A stretch of 64,000 bases of DNA from assembly GCA_921293015.1 (NCBI GenBank), contig OV121082.1:21865748-21929747 (forward strand), read 5' to 3'. This stretch comes from Phorcus lineatus. Lineage: Eukaryota; Mollusca; Gastropoda; Trochida; Trochidae. Below are positions 46,980 through 59,499 of the stretch, piece by piece. The stretch's first letter is position 1, and each line of letters opens with the position of its first letter. The notes under the pieces are model-generated. The model was given only the letters and a program-made list of their open reading frames with translations, made no database searches and was not told the DNA's origin. The translations under genes were made by a program, and so were the position numbers.

Positions 46980-49750
46980 AGGTAGAGAGCACGACAGGTG
47001 ATAGATCTAGTACTTTATGTGATAAGGTATTTGTCACTGCTGTGTCATTTAAAATAGGCAATCAGTCTGCTTCTATCTTAACTTGTATATAATGAGCTTG
47101 ATTTCAGTCGTATTTTGCTTATCAGCTCTGAATGTCTTTATAATACCTGGGGAAGTCAATGCAGATAAAACTGCCAATTTCGACTGAAGAATGCGTCGAC
47201 GAATACATTTATGAATAAAACGCACACTGAAACGTGCACTTTTGCTTTTAAACTTTGAACTATTGATTACATACATATAATCTTTCATGTAAATGCAATA
47301 TAATCCGTTTAAAAAGTAAGTGAGAGAGTGAATAATGGTGTTTAACGTACTTAAGAAAGGTTTGTTCTTAAAGCAGACTACAATGTTTGGCCTTGTATCT
47401 TTAATCATGTCTTTAGTAAAAACATTTGAAGTAAATAAGTCGATGCAAACGGGATAGGAATACATGCAGTAAAAGACTATCTCCAATTCTTTGAATTATT
47501 ATTTACTTTTTTTTATCACCTTTAATTCAAATCAGAAGACACAGTGATTGATCTTGATACCGTTAAACACATGAAATCCAAACTTTACGACATCAAGAAA
47601 TTAAGTCTTACAGGATAAATATTAAAAGATGTAACCTTATCATATATAGAATACCATTGACATATTTCTGAATACTTGTAAAGATTTGAAGTATGCGTTT
47701 CAAGTAATTGAATATCTTATAAGAAAAGAAATAAAACTTCCCAATTCTAAAATATCCCAAGTTTTAGTAGTTTAATGCTTTTCGTAAGCTATCATTCTAA
47801 AAGCGTCGCCTGTGCATTTTGTGCATTCATTTTCACCTATGTTATCAAAAAAAAGCAAGGAAATCGACACAGGCTTCCTTCACAGCAACTCGGTTTGCCC
47901 GTGCATCCCGTGCTGTCATTATTCCCAAGATGTAGATTTCAGTAACAGGTGTACTTTTACTTTTCAATGATCTGCGATTGTTTACTGTTTATCTGGTGCA
48001 AGGGTTCGTGTTAATTTGTCTTTAAAATATTGTTAAATAACATTTTGTATGCGTTAAAAATTAGCATTTTTCCAGCAAAAGAATGAATTTACTTTTTGTC
48101 TAACAGGCTCTCATCGGAACATTCTTTTAAATTCGCTAACATAGACATATTGTTGCAGTAATACGATAAAGATTCCAAGAAAAAAACCTCTAATGTTTGA
48201 AGACTAAATATTTTAGATAAACTAACAATGGGAAAGCAATCTTAAACTTGAAGTTAAGTTTGAAATCAGATCATAATCGGACTCCTTTGGCTTTATTGAC
48301 TTTAAAGATTGTTAGCAATAGTTTACAGTTAAGGTTTTGTCATGCATAAAGTAAAATTTCGTATCGAACTGTTTCAAATGAATGCGTCCCCTTCAACGAC
48401 AGTTCATTACAATCACAATTCATGTAAAGAATAACTAGAAGAGCATATTGGAAAACTATTTCTTTATTGTCGAACCTTGCTTATATTCATAACATAGAAA
48501 ATATTGATAAAAAGGATTTATGGAATGAAATACCCTCATTCATTCATTCGTGTAGTTGATAAGCCACTCATACTAAACGTAGATACAGAAAAAGTACATG
48601 CTAAACGTAGATACAGAAAAAGTAGTAAAGAGCCCGCTAACATCGATAAATCGATATATTTCACTACATATTATGTGTTACTTATATTGCTTAGTGATAC
48701 GACTATACCTACATCCATGTATGTATGTACATATACTAGTAACTCTGTGTAATTGCTTTGAAATCGGTTGTAGTTGTTGTCAATGCTTTTGGTGAGCGTC
48801 AATTCGGTAAATGGTAATGTAATTCAAAAGGAAATAGCTTCTACTGTTTCTACGTTGAATAATTGTATTTCAAATTTTAAATTGTGGACACTAAAAACTC
48901 AATATGAATTATTGACTTTAAAGCAAATTTGATACCATCAAAAATTAATTAGTTTCCAGATGCATGTAGAGCTATTGAGAAATGGACACATACGGATACT
49001 TTATGTCGTATGATCGATTGCCGATACGAACCAAAATTACGAATGTGGGGACCCCCAAGTTGTAAAATCACGTTTAGAAGATTGCTGCAATATTGCAATA
49101 TTGCTCAGTTAAAGAAGGCAATTTCCGGCCGTTTTCGAAAATAAATGACATTTCTGTTTTTTGCATTTATTAAAATAAACAAATCAATTTTTAATATTTT
49201 GTTCAGATGATTTCTACAATACATCGATATAAACGCATCAGGACTTCAAAACTCTTATGTAGACATATATTTAGGTCACGATGTTAATAAAGCCCGTGAT
49301 TTTCCAGGTTTCATTTCTTGATATGATGAAACAGTTTCTAATGTAGCACGTGAAAAGCATGCTACTCATATTTTTCAACATGCCACCTGGTGGCCACATA
49401 AGTCAGTATGCTAGATAACTCTCTCTCAAGCGGCGGTTTGTTATTTGTCAGAACTAAACACCTGTTCATCTGTGAACGGACCACCGTAGCGGAAAAAACA
49501 TTCGCTATCAATATCAACAAATGGTGCTAATCAGGAAAAGAATATGCAATAAATAAATATTTATCTTTTTCTTAGCTTCTGCGTATAAGCGTACTTACAT
49601 GGGTTCGATTGCAACGTCAGCATTGCCCTTAGCGAAACAGGAAAAGAAAGGTCGAAGGTTAAATCGATAAAGGGAAAAACAGGTTCCCAAGAATTGAAAC
49701 ACGTTAGTGTTACCCAAACTTAAGTACCATATACGACCCCACGAGGAATG
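46980..49750. other. Gene-free intergenic stretch
   Basis: Contains a 137-codon minus-strand frame (47486-47073) with no recognised family and background-like composition. A direct 21-bp-period duplication (GTACATGCTAAACGTAGATA region, 48575-48620) lies inside a short frame. Confidence 0.45.
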
Positions 49751-49759
49751 CACGTTTTG

Positions 49760-49863
49760 CACGTGCCAACGATGCCTATCAGTGCCATGTGTACACTAAA
49801 AAAAGCACGTGCCGAGCATGGAAATATACATCTCGTTCTCTCACAATACGCAAACCGCACGTG
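49760..49863. promoter_or_regulatory. Cluster of three CACGTG E-box sites
   Basis: CACGTG occurs at 49760-49765, 49806-49811 and 49858-49863, each within a GCACGTG context. In DNA this AT-rich the hexamer is expected about once per 12 kb. bHLH factors of the MYC/USF class bind it. No gene is seen close by, so the role is unknown. Confidence 0.3.
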
Positions 49864-51359
49864 CAGGACGTTGCCGACATGCTAACTGGTGGAACCGATA
49901 ATCTCACATATTTCTTTTGGATGAACACACGTTTGGTTTAAAATCAATAAAGATCTGCATGTAGCATTTAGGCTATTCTGATTGGATTTGTACATGTAAT
50001 GTTTTATCATATTTTTCGTTCGTAATATTGTATTATATAGACGATTATAAATCCTAACACTGGTATTTTGGCAGAGTCAAGGTGAGTATGGTGGATGGAC
50101 AAGTGTTAGGAACACTGACCAACCACATAACAATCTTGTTAACTGAAAGGGAGAGTTTGTTTTCAGCTTTTCGTGCGTAAATAGTGTGTATCATGATTTT
50201 TATTTGTACGGAAAATGTGTTTGGGAGAATTATATAGCTAGTAATGCATTAAATGTTTCAGAGTTTCTAATATATTAATTTAACATCGTATTGATATCTG
50301 AAGACACTAAACATTCCTTCATCTATATCCACAGTGAACAATGTACCGTGTAATCGGAGATCATTGCGTGTTAATGTCTTCACGATTATCATCGTGATAC
50401 CGCTAGGGTTTTAATGTTATTACATCGACATGACGTCTATACCTGGTGAAATCAAAGTATCGTGGTGTTATTAAGATGACAATGTCAAAATTAGAACCTG
50501 ATGCAAAATTCTTCAGAAATAAAATATGTAAACACAATATTAGATGTTTGGCAAAAACATTTCCACTTTGGTCAGCGTATGTTGATATATTCGATGTCAG
50601 AAGACATGATGGGGTGATTCTATTTGTCATCCAAATTTCTTCATTACGTTTCAATGAAAATTGTTCAATTGTGAACACACGACTGTCAATAACATTGTGA
50701 TATCATCATATCATGAGGTCATAATGTTGGATTTAAAAACTTGCTGATGTTAAGCATTGTGATGTTAAAGTCATAGTCTCAATTTTGTAAGACAACCAAA
50801 GTGGGCTAATTATTCTTCACGAGCAAAAATCCGATCACTTACACCAATATTTCCTGTCGCGTCTGCAAAGATTTTCATTTTTAAACCGTTTTAAAGTTTA
50901 GGATGACGCTGCTTATTGGCGTATGCCGTTTCAGACCGAAGAGTTACCGAATCAAGTGCAATCCCATGGCGAGCACGAAATACCGGAAATCTAGTAATTG
51001 CAGAGCCGATATTTATGATAGACGCATTCATCATTGAGTTTACCACCTTTTTGTTATTTCTGTATTTGAAAAAAGGTAAGCTATTGGCTATTTTCATTGG
51101 ATATCTAGCTGGGAAATTTCATGTGTTCCACGTCATAGCCTTAGCAAAATGACGTGGTAAAGACTAACGCTCGCAAAAGACATAGGGTAGGGTGTTTTGA
51201 ACTTCATTATTGAGGGCTAGAATGCACGCAGATTTCTGAAAATTGTTGCAAACGTCAAGGGAAAGATTTCTTGTCCGGCGTGCATTACAATTTGCCCTGC
51301 AAGAATGAGACTATGACTTTCAGATGTTGGCAATGACGGGGCATTGTGAAAAAAATCAC

Positions 51360-52110
51360 CTGTCACAACGATATTTCCTCAGAGATATCACTTTATAAAA
51401 CACAGTTGACATTTTCTGTTGTACACAGTTTTGGATAAAATCTCCTGGTCTCAAGCGCTGGTTTATAGTTGTTGAGTATAATGATGCCAATGCACATTGT
51501 TATTCCCTCGGCGGATGACGCTCATTTAGATGTATTACTACCTAAATCCAACAAGTGCAAGGGAAATCTATAATAACTTTTGTCCGGTACGGTAGACACC
51601 TAATGGCCATTCACTAATCGTAATTGTATTACAGTCTGGGGATGACCCTTATTTAGGTGGGTTTTTTTCCGTCTGCAACGGCTACTTGATAACATTATGT
51701 CTCCATGAACGTGTGGTGAACATGTGTCTGGCACTATAGGTATGTTCACTTTATCACACAAAGTTGATATCTCCTATTGAACACAGTTCTTGATAATAAT
51801 TCTTGGTCTCCAACAAGCGATTTATCCTTACGAATATATTTGTAGGTGAAAACATCGCGGAATATATTATTATTCCTTTGGAAGATGACGTTAATTTAGA
51901 AGTAGTATTACATAAAACTACAAAGTGCATAGAAAATCAATGATAACTTTTGTCCGGTAGGGTAGACACCTGGTGGCCATTCACTAACCGTAATTGTAAT
52001 TCTGTCTGCAGATGACTCTCATTTAGGTGTTTTATATGTCTGCTAGGGATACTTGATGACATTACATTGTATGTCCCCATGATATATGGATAACTGTGTG
52101 TCTGTAGCAT
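51360..52110. repeat. Tandem repeat, 370-bp unit, ~2 copies
   Basis: AACTTTTGTCCGGTA(C/G)GGTA followed by GACACCT..TGGCCATTCACTAA occurs at 51573 and 51943. GATGACG(C/T)T(C/A)ATTTAGA at 51516 and 51885 shares the period. A shorter inner echo (GATGAC.CTCATTTAGGTG) adds a partial third unit near 52010. Non-coding. Confidence 0.7.
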
Positions 52111-52504
52111 ATATCTTCCTGAGTTCCCCGAAGGTGGGCGATGTTACGCTGTGTCTCGATTACCAGAATAAATACTTATATTTCAAGGTATCTTATGCTA
52201 ATTTATACGGATCTACTTCTGATACTCCCTGTGATTGAGCGGTCATGCTGTTGGACTAGTCTGTGCTAGAGACCGGACCAATATTATTTTTCTCAAAAAG
52301 GAAAACAAAATATCAGTGCGGTACTCTACGTACTCAAGTAAAGGTTAAAATGTTCATTTCTGATGCTCCTTATATGAACAATATGCAATTATGAGATATT
52401 ATCTCAAAAAGACTTAGTACATTTTATAGACATAAATGTCTGGTACATCATGTTTCATATGAAGAATAGAATAATAATGGATTTGCAGAATGCTTTTGTG
52501 TTGT

Positions 52505-52510
<6 letters not shown>

Positions 52511-52535
<25 letters not shown>
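52511..52535. repeat. (AT)n microsatellite at the left limit of the Penelope region
   Basis: About 12 AT units directly beyond the downstream ribozyme. Penelope-like elements are often found beside AT repeats. Confidence 0.85.
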
Positions 52536-52580
52536 GATTAAATATAACATACTTCACATAGTCGTTTGAAGAATCATTTT

Positions 52581-52625
52581 GATCCGATACTAGTATTTCG
52601 TCATTAGTATTGACTCATCAGGGAT
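52581..52625 (-). ncRNA. Hammerhead ribozyme, downstream of the Penelope ORF
   Basis: On the minus strand: ATCC, the core CTGATGA, stem II GTC...GAC, GAA, stem III ATA-CTAG-TAT, the cleavage-site C, then GGAT closing stem I. Beyond an internal loop, stem I resumes with ATCAT/ATGAT, giving a type I fold with short stem III, typical of Penelope ribozymes. All core residues are present. Confidence 0.85.
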
Positions 52626-52709
52626 GAAACGATATGATCGTTAACATCGCATTACAAGCGTTTTTATAACAAAATATACGCACAATGTACAAGGATATAT
52701 TGTAAATTA

Positions 52710-52877
52710 CTATTCTATTACTATTCTTAGACATGTTTACTATATGTTGTTCTTGTCATGTTCATGCTCATATATTTATGTTGCTGGAGCGGTCTTCACA
52801 TAAGCTCACACGAGCTTGTTGACCAATCCATTTCATGTATCTTTTCATGAAATAAAATATGTTTAAACAAAAAAAAA
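52710..52877 (+). pseudogene. Poly(A) retrocopy inserted in the Penelope 3' region
   Basis: A 168-bp insert ends with AATAAA (52851), 11 bases, then an A10 run. It is flanked by identical 15-bp copies of ATATATTGTAAATTA (52695-52709 and 52878-52892), a textbook LINE-mediated target-site duplication. The insert starts CTATTCTATTACTATTC and has no tRNA-like head or ORF, so it is the 3' end of an unidentified mRNA or LINE. It is younger than the Penelope copy. Confidence 0.8.
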
Positions 52878-53061
52878 ATATATTGTAAATTATGCTAATC
52901 AGGTGACATCATGGTTCTTCCTTGTTGGTCTTCTGATTGACACAATCACTCTCTTATGAGTTTACCCCTTGAGCAATATGTTAATGTGACATAATCCCTT
53001 TTGTTTTTAAATAGCTCAATTGTAGTTAGAGATATATGTCAGTGATTTAAGGGTAATCATC

Positions 53062-55125
53062 TCATTGTTTATTTAGTGAGGGTCTATAGGTGTCAATGAA
53101 GGACTCTTCAAGTCGTAAAAGTGCATTTGAGACACTGCCCATGTTAGATTTATGAAATAATTTATAGAAAGGAAATATTTTGAAATCACCATTTGCACAA
53201 GTAGAAAGATGTTTATTTACAAATAAACAGCGGTATCTGCTATCGTTATTGTGTTGTCTGTGTAAGGTTACCCTATTTCTTAGGCATTCAGTTTTACCAA
53301 TATAGGATTTTTTACACTTAGGGCACATTATTGCATAAATGACATTTTTTGAATTGCAATCAAAGTTAGATTTTATTTCAAATGTTTTGCCATTGTCAAA
53401 TTTGAAAGACGAGCCTTCTAATAAATGGGGACATGTGCCACATCTTTTATTTGAACATTTGGAAACTGAAGGTCTTTCTGTTGGGTTTTGAATACCATCA
53501 TATTTAGCCCTTGTTAAGATGTGTTTAAGATTTTTTGGCTGTCTTTTACTTTTAATGATTTTATTTCTTTTCATCATTTGGCCTAACCTCTTGTCTTGAC
53601 TAAGCATCGGTAAGTTCCGATGTATAACAGGGAATAATTCCGCATTGTTTTTATTATGTGTTGTCACAAAAGCGATTGTGTTTTGGTCCTCATTTATTTT
53701 ATCTTTAGGAGTACGTAACTCTTCAAGAGTGAGTGCCTGTGCTTTATTTATTCCATCTTTGATAAGAGGTTCTGGATAGCCTCGCTGCAATAGTGAAGAT
53801 TTTAGTTCCTCTAATCTTAGAGACCTGAGGTTTTCATTACTAATTATGGCACAGACACGTCTAGCTAGACAATAGGGCAAGTTTGTTTTGACATGTCGTT
53901 CATGTGCGCTTTTGAAATGGAGATATTGTTTTGTGTCTGTTGCCTTATGGAAAATATCAGTTATGATGTGAGTATTATCCTTCTTGATAAGTATGTCAAA
54001 GAAAGGTAATTCTGTCTCACTTGTTTCCATTGTGAATTTGATGTTGGGATGCATGTTTTGTAGAGTGTCATATATTTGGTATATGTCCCCTTTAGATTTT
54101 TCCCAAAATGTGAAACAATCATCAAGGTATCTTTTCCATTTTAAGATGAATTCATTTGCAAAATTCTTGTCGAATTTTTCCTCTATGGTAGTATAGAGAT
54201 TTTCTTCTAGGTACGCTAGTACTAAATTGGCATAGACTGGCGCAAATTTTGTCCCCATTGCCGTACCTAGAATTTGAAGATATGAATTTTGATTGAATTG
54301 AAATGTGTTGTTTTCTAGAATAAATTCAGCTGATGTAAGGATGAAATCTTTGCTAAAACGTGGATGGATTGACTCAGGATGTTTGTCAATCCAGAATTCT
54401 AGTGCAGTTTTGCCTAGCTCATGTGGGATATTACTGTATAGGGAAGTCACATCAAAGCTAACTAAGATTGTATCATTTGTGACTCTATCTGGAATATGCT
54501 TTAGAAAATCTAGATCGTCCCTAACATAACTATTTACATGTTCAAGGAGTGGTTGAAGAAGGGTATCTACCAAATTGCTTAGGCGGTGTGTAGGGCATTG
54601 TGGGCCTGCAATTATTGGGCGAAATTTTAAGTCCTCTGGTGTCTTTAACCAAACATATTCGGAATTTTGTTCTTTTACAGCTGACTTGATCAATTCAGAT
54701 TTATGTACTTTTGGGAGACCATAGAAGTTACTAGAGTTAAATTCAAAATTTGTTATATATTTGCGTTCCTCATCTGTGAGTTCACACTCGTATTTGTTGA
54801 GAAGTTTGTTTAGTTGGGACATTATTTTTGAGTCAGAGTTTTTAGGTAAAGATTTGTATATTTGCTTATCGTTAAGCATATCATTAATTTTGTTTTCATA
54901 GTAATCCTTATCCATAATGACAACAGCCCCTCCTTTGTCTGCTTCTTTGATAATTATATCAGGATTATCTTTTAATTGGGAGAGAGCAGTCTGACTCTCT
55001 TTTGTTAAGTTGGATTTACTTTTTCCTTTATTATGAGTTGGCTGGTGTTGTAAGTAATCAATAAAGGTTTCAAGGGTTTTATTATTACTCCTTGGGGGCT
55101 GTTTGTTTGATTTATTTCTAACCAA
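53062..55125 (-). CDS. Penelope-like reverse transcriptase/GIY-YIG endonuclease
   Basis: 687 uninterrupted codons. Near the N-terminus is the Penelope DKG motif (KEADKGGAVVIMDKDYY). RT motifs follow: KFRPIIAGPQ, SFDVTSLYSNIP, AMGTKFAPVYANL and the catalytic YLDD (about residue 335), then LPFFDILI. A Cys cluster (CSNKRCGTC) and the GIY-YIG nuclease (VIYAIMCPKCKKSYIGKTE, then NRVTLHRQH and ESFIDTYRPSLN) close the protein. It primes from nicked DNA. The frame opens straight after a stop with no ATG until about residue 70, so the N-terminus is incomplete or begins in an upstream exon. Closest to the endonuclease-bearing Neptune/Poseidon-like clades, from memory. Confidence 0.9.
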   Translation of the reverse strand: MVRNKSNKQPPRSNNKTLETFIDYLQHQPTHNKGKSKSNLTKESQTALSQLKDNPDIIIKEADKGGAVVIMDKDYYENKINDMLNDKQIYKSLPKNSDSKIMSQLNKLLNKYECELTDEERKYITNFEFNSSNFYGLPKVHKSELIKSAVKEQNSEYVWLKTPEDLKFRPIIAGPQCPTHRLSNLVDTLLQPLLEHVNSYVRDDLDFLKHIPDRVTNDTILVSFDVTSLYSNIPHELGKTALEFWIDKHPESIHPRFSKDFILTSAEFILENNTFQFNQNSYLQILGTAMGTKFAPVYANLVLAYLEENLYTTIEEKFDKNFANEFILKWKRYLDDCFTFWEKSKGDIYQIYDTLQNMHPNIKFTMETSETELPFFDILIKKDNTHIITDIFHKATDTKQYLHFKSAHERHVKTNLPYCLARRVCAIISNENLRSLRLEELKSSLLQRGYPEPLIKDGINKAQALTLEELRTPKDKINEDQNTIAFVTTHNKNNAELFPVIHRNLPMLSQDKRLGQMMKRNKIIKSKRQPKNLKHILTRAKYDGIQNPTERPSVSKCSNKRCGTCPHLLEGSSFKFDNGKTFEIKSNFDCNSKNVIYAIMCPKCKKSYIGKTECLRNRVTLHRQHNNDSRYRCLFVNKHLSTCANGDFKIFPFYKLFHKSNMGSVSNALLRLEESFIDTYRPSLNKQ

Positions 55126-55149
55126 TTACATTGAACCAATTCAACTTTT

Positions 55150-55151
<2 letters not shown>

Positions 55152-55208
<57 letters not shown>
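55152..55208. repeat. (AT)n microsatellite between upstream ribozyme and Penelope ORF
   Basis: A near-perfect AT run of about 28 units just upstream of the ORF. It may have replaced the missing N-terminal coding part. Confidence 0.95.
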
Positions 55209-55210
<2 letters not shown>

Positions 55211-55252
55211 TTTAAAAATAACAAACTGAAGATAGGTCTTCATATAAGTTCA

Positions 55253-55291
55253 TTACCAACCGGTTTCACAACATAGTGATCATCAGGGTAA
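55253..55291 (-). ncRNA. Hammerhead ribozyme, upstream of the Penelope ORF
   Basis: On the minus strand: TTACC, core CTGATGA, a weak stem II (CA/TG), GAA, palindromic stem III ACCGGT, cleavage-site T, and GGTAA closing stem I. Stem I continues after a TGAA bulge as TATAAG/CTTATA. Stem II is shorter than usual, so activity is less sure than for the downstream ribozyme. Confidence 0.65.
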
Positions 55292-55357
55292 CTTATACAT
55301 TGTGTTGCTAATAGTATAGCGTTAACAATGGCAAGGGACGTAATTCATGACGTCATA

Positions 55358-55360
<3 letters not shown>

Positions 55361-55429
<69 letters not shown>

Positions 55430-55446
55430 TATACATATATATATAT
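55361..55446. repeat. (AT)n microsatellite with GTAT/ACAT interruptions
   Basis: A run of AT broken by GT and AC steps at 55389, 55423 and 55433. It marks the right-hand limit of the Penelope region. Confidence 0.9.
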
Positions 55447-56138
55447 TCAAATAATAAAATAAATACATTTTCACTATTTTTCTTGTGAATACTTAAACTT
55501 TGTAGAGTAACCCTAACCGCCTTCTAAATTGCATGTATCGGAATTAGTTGCATTCTTCAACTTTGTATCCGATTTGCTCCTACAATGCAACGCTGATACA
55601 GCAGGATGCGCTAGGGCATTTAAAATGTATGCATCTGAATAAAAACTTGCGATGTTGACTTAATTTATGAGTAGAAAACCATGGTTAAGAATGTCACTTC
55701 TCCATGTAACTCATTTGACTAAGAAATAAGGGGTTTTTTTCCAAACCAAATTTGTCTTCCGGAAATTCTGTTGCACGTTTCATTAATTTTGATTGAGGTC
55801 ATCCTAATCTAAATACGTACTTTTTGAATTTAGTCAAATTGATTTTTGTCCAGGGTAATTAGGGACATTTGTTTTTTCTTCGTTCAGTCAAATTGTGTTG
55901 ACCTTTAAAGTTATTACCAGTAAATACATCAAAGTCGCCTGTAACAAGGTTAACCTTCATATAGATAATGATAGAAAATGACGAGGCCTGCCCACGGTGG
56001 AATAAATCTCTGAGCACCGAATGATACAGTTATTTCAGACAGAAGGCCATCGTCATCAAATGTATAAAAACGAATGATAATAGAAAAGTCGTCTCAGATA
56101 ATAATATTTTCTGTTAATGAAGAAGATGTTTGAATAAT

Positions 56139-56266
56139 TGAGAAATTTATTTGGCGAAATTATGAGAAATTTATTTGGCGAAATTATGAGAAATTTATTT
56201 GGCGAAATTATGAGAAATTTATTTGGCGAAATTATGAGAAATTTATTTGGCGATATAATGAGAAAC
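56139..56266. repeat. 24-bp tandem repeat, 5 units
   Basis: TGAGAAATTTATTTGGCGAA plus ATTA repeats five times at 56139, 56163, 56187, 56211 and 56235. The first four are identical and the fifth has GATATAA. A 24-bp unit keeps one frame open (MRNLFGEI repeated), but the surrounding frame is short and unlikely to be a gene. Confidence 0.9.
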
Positions 56267-56269
56267 CGC

Positions 56270-58420
56270 CTTTCCTTCCACTTTACTGCGCAACCTCTGT
56301 TTCAAATGTGCCATATAAATTGGTTTCAAATGGTCAAATTAGTAACTTGATAATGTTCTCAAATATATTTTCAATTTAGATCTTCGACTGATTTTGCCTT
56401 TTAGGATGTGTTTGCCTTTATGTGTTCATCCAATCGTCTCTTTAGTTATGAGAACAATCGGAACAGCATCACTGATTGTAGAAATAAATCCGATTGCGAA
56501 AATCGAGATTCTGTATTTCTTGCCCAAAATACTCCACTTGTAATAGAGAATACAAACAAATCACTTGAGTTGGCTGTTTGAGCGAATAAAAAGACAAGTG
56601 TAATAAATTAGTTTGAAATTTTACCCGAATATGATTCCATCTGCCAGCATATACACGGTTACACGGTATTTTATTCATTGACTATTTTACAAGTTTTTAG
56701 TTAGACACAAATTGATTACAAAGAAAATATACATATATACAGTACAGCAATAAATAAACATACCCCGTATCTAGAAAAACACTAGAAACACAATAGAAAC
56801 GCACTAGATACGCACTAGAAACTTTCTAGAATATATATATATGTATATTTGTTGCATATATAATTCACTGTTTGACAGCTTTGCAAATTTTCCATTACTG
56901 AAAATACGTTTTAAATTTTAAAGAAAATTAAAGAAAAAATTACTGAAAATCTTTAGATAGTCATAATGGACCATGCACACATGCACAATGATCAGCACAA
57001 AGAAAGAAATCGCGATCGCGAAGTATCGACTGTTACCAAAAAGACGCATTTTAAAGCTTGTTTGTTTTTTTTACAGTGAAAATATGAAGGTAGAACGTCG
57101 CAATAATGATCGAAAACCGTACAGTGGCGCGCGTCAAATAGTCAAACGTAATTTTGGAGACTTATCTAAAACAGCCAGGAGGGCAGTTAGGAAAATAGTG
57201 TTTGTTAGGTTATATAACTAGTATCCATGTATATTGGACGTGATATCTACACTTCTGTACATTTATAAGGCTGTTTTACAATTTTCATGGAAAACCAGTA
57301 TTTGTCATATATATATGTCTTTTGGACATGAAAAGTTCAGATGTTTTGATTTTATATCGCCAAATATGGCATTCAGGTTCGTATCAAAGATAAATAATAT
57401 GTTATGAAAATCGCGGAGTGGCTCTTTAAGACAACTATCCTGACACGCATCACAAAACAACTATGAACACGCATTTGGGGTTTACAGCATGTTAATCCAA
57501 GCATCTTGAGTGAAGTAAGTTTGTTATCCTAAGAAGCTGAAATTATTTCTCTTTAATTTTATGCAATGTCATTGACTATAAGTACCTTTCATCTGGATTG
57601 CTACATAGAAAGTAATGATAAAAAAATAGTTTGCAATTTTGACGACATAATGCTATCGCCATCACCACTATGGTATCGGACAGAACAAAACTTTGTGCCG
57701 AACAATATTAACTATTTTGCTTGATTAAATAAAACTTGGCGAAGAAGGATCAAAAGTGTTAAGAGGTCCATTTTCCCCCGTTTGTTCAACTTTTAAATGA
57801 TTTATAATAATCTTTGACTTTCTCAATTGATACCAATCAACACTTCTTTTGATTATTAATTAAAGTGGTAATACAATTAAAGGAATTTATGAATCATTTT
57901 AGCAACGTTGTCAGTTTTCGATGCTTTAAAGCATTACACCTTTCTGTTACGTTAAGATTATATTTGTAATATATATAAATTCATTTTGTTTCGTGTGTCA
58001 TATATTTATATAGTTGATAGAAAAATTAAGTAAAGACAGTTTTTCTATAAAAAAAAGTTTTGTTGAGACTTGATAATGTAAAATGTTTAGATCCAACGGT
58101 GACAATCTGTCTAGATCAAGTATTTGTTTTACCCTAGTTGTTACTGATAGCAATCTGAGACATTTTTTCGTTTTTCTATGAAAAAAGCAGAGCAATACAA
58201 TTGGTACACATTTTACATCTAATAGTTTTTCTACTTTATATTTTTATCTTCCATGCATTCTTATCATCAATCGTTATGTCACTAATGAACTGAAAATCAT
58301 TCAATCATCAAATTCCATGTTCCTTTTTCGAATTTGTGAAATGCCAGACAAGAACAATGTTCTGAAAAAAATTATTGATGTCTTAGATAATTAGATTACT
58401 GGGGAACGGCAAAACATGCT
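56270..58420. other. Gene-free intergenic stretch
   Basis: No coding pattern. A run of CACTAGAAAC(A/G) variants (CTAGAAAAACACTAGAAACA, 56770-56825) forms a short, irregular 10-bp repeat. The rest is featureless. Confidence 0.45.
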
Positions 58421-59499
58421 TCACCCCTCACTGATCATATTTTTGCACCAAAACTGCTGACATCACAGAAAATATATCAAATCGACACTTTTAAAGAAAA
58501 CACGAGCTTTCTAGTCCTCTGGACAAGAGCATCGGTGCAGTTGTATTGATCTGTCCAAAAATAGACAAATTCTACATAATGGAGTAGCCTGCGATGAGGT
58601 TCTCGGTTCAATGTCCTTGCATGTTGTAAATGACTGTAGAATATTAGTTGGCCTGGTTAAGTTAGTAATGTGTTTTGAACTATGATTATAGAAATTTCTT
58701 CGGAGGTGCATTGTGTATCCTACCAAAGCGTTCCTGTAAACTTAAGTTGAAACGATTGAATGGACCAACGATTGAATAGGTCTGAGAATCATCAATTTAG
58801 AAGCTTGGAAATGAATATTGAAAATTTGGGTGGTTCCATACTCTCTCGTTAAGCGTTCACAGTAATTAGTGTTGTCGTTTTATGAAATTGCTAAACATGT
58901 GAAATTGACACAATATTATGCTAAATAAATTGTCAAAACATTATTACATCAACAGGCGCTATCTCTCGTTGAATTTTCATTTGCATGATATGGACACATC
59001 AACACGTCCTCACCAATCTGTCTTTATTAATTGGGGTAAGAAGTTGATCTCAATTTTACTTTATGATATCAGCTCGATCACCAATTCACCAAATATGTTC
59101 ATTAATATATATTCAAAAGTAAAATTGTCTAATGTCTTGTAGTTTATTTTTTAGGTTTTGGAGATATTCAATGCTTGAGATAAGTGTTCACTTAATGTAA
59201 AGAATTTTTGGTATTTCATTGTATCGATAGAAAGTTCAAGTGAATGCATAAGTCCTCGTAAACCTTAAAATAGCCAATACCGTAATAGCTTTAAAGTTGC
59301 AAAATATGGACATTATTATCCTGTTGACAAGTGAATTATGCAACATCTAACTATTAAGAATTTCAGTAAATTTGTATTGAATACAATAACACATTATCTA
59401 ATGAAAGTATGCTACTGTGCTACCGTCTGCATTTAAGTTAGTCCAAGGAACTTGTCAACTAAGACATCATTATCCTGTAGACTGGTTTCACTTACTTCA

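Larger units (their letters stand above)
52540..55360 (-). mobile_element. Penelope-like element (RT + GIY-YIG) with flanking hammerhead ribozymes
   Basis: The element has a long RT/endonuclease ORF with a hammerhead ribozyme on the same strand on each side and AT microsatellites at both limits. Penelope-like elements are known to carry hammerheads in their terminal repeats. The two ribozymes here differ in sequence, so either the flanks come from two related elements or the terminal repeats have been replaced. Exact ends are not determinable. Confidence 0.75.

Noticed and set aside
56139-56266. CRISPR array (also the 30271-30362 repeat)
   Set aside because: Direct tandem units with no spacers in a eukaryotic setting.
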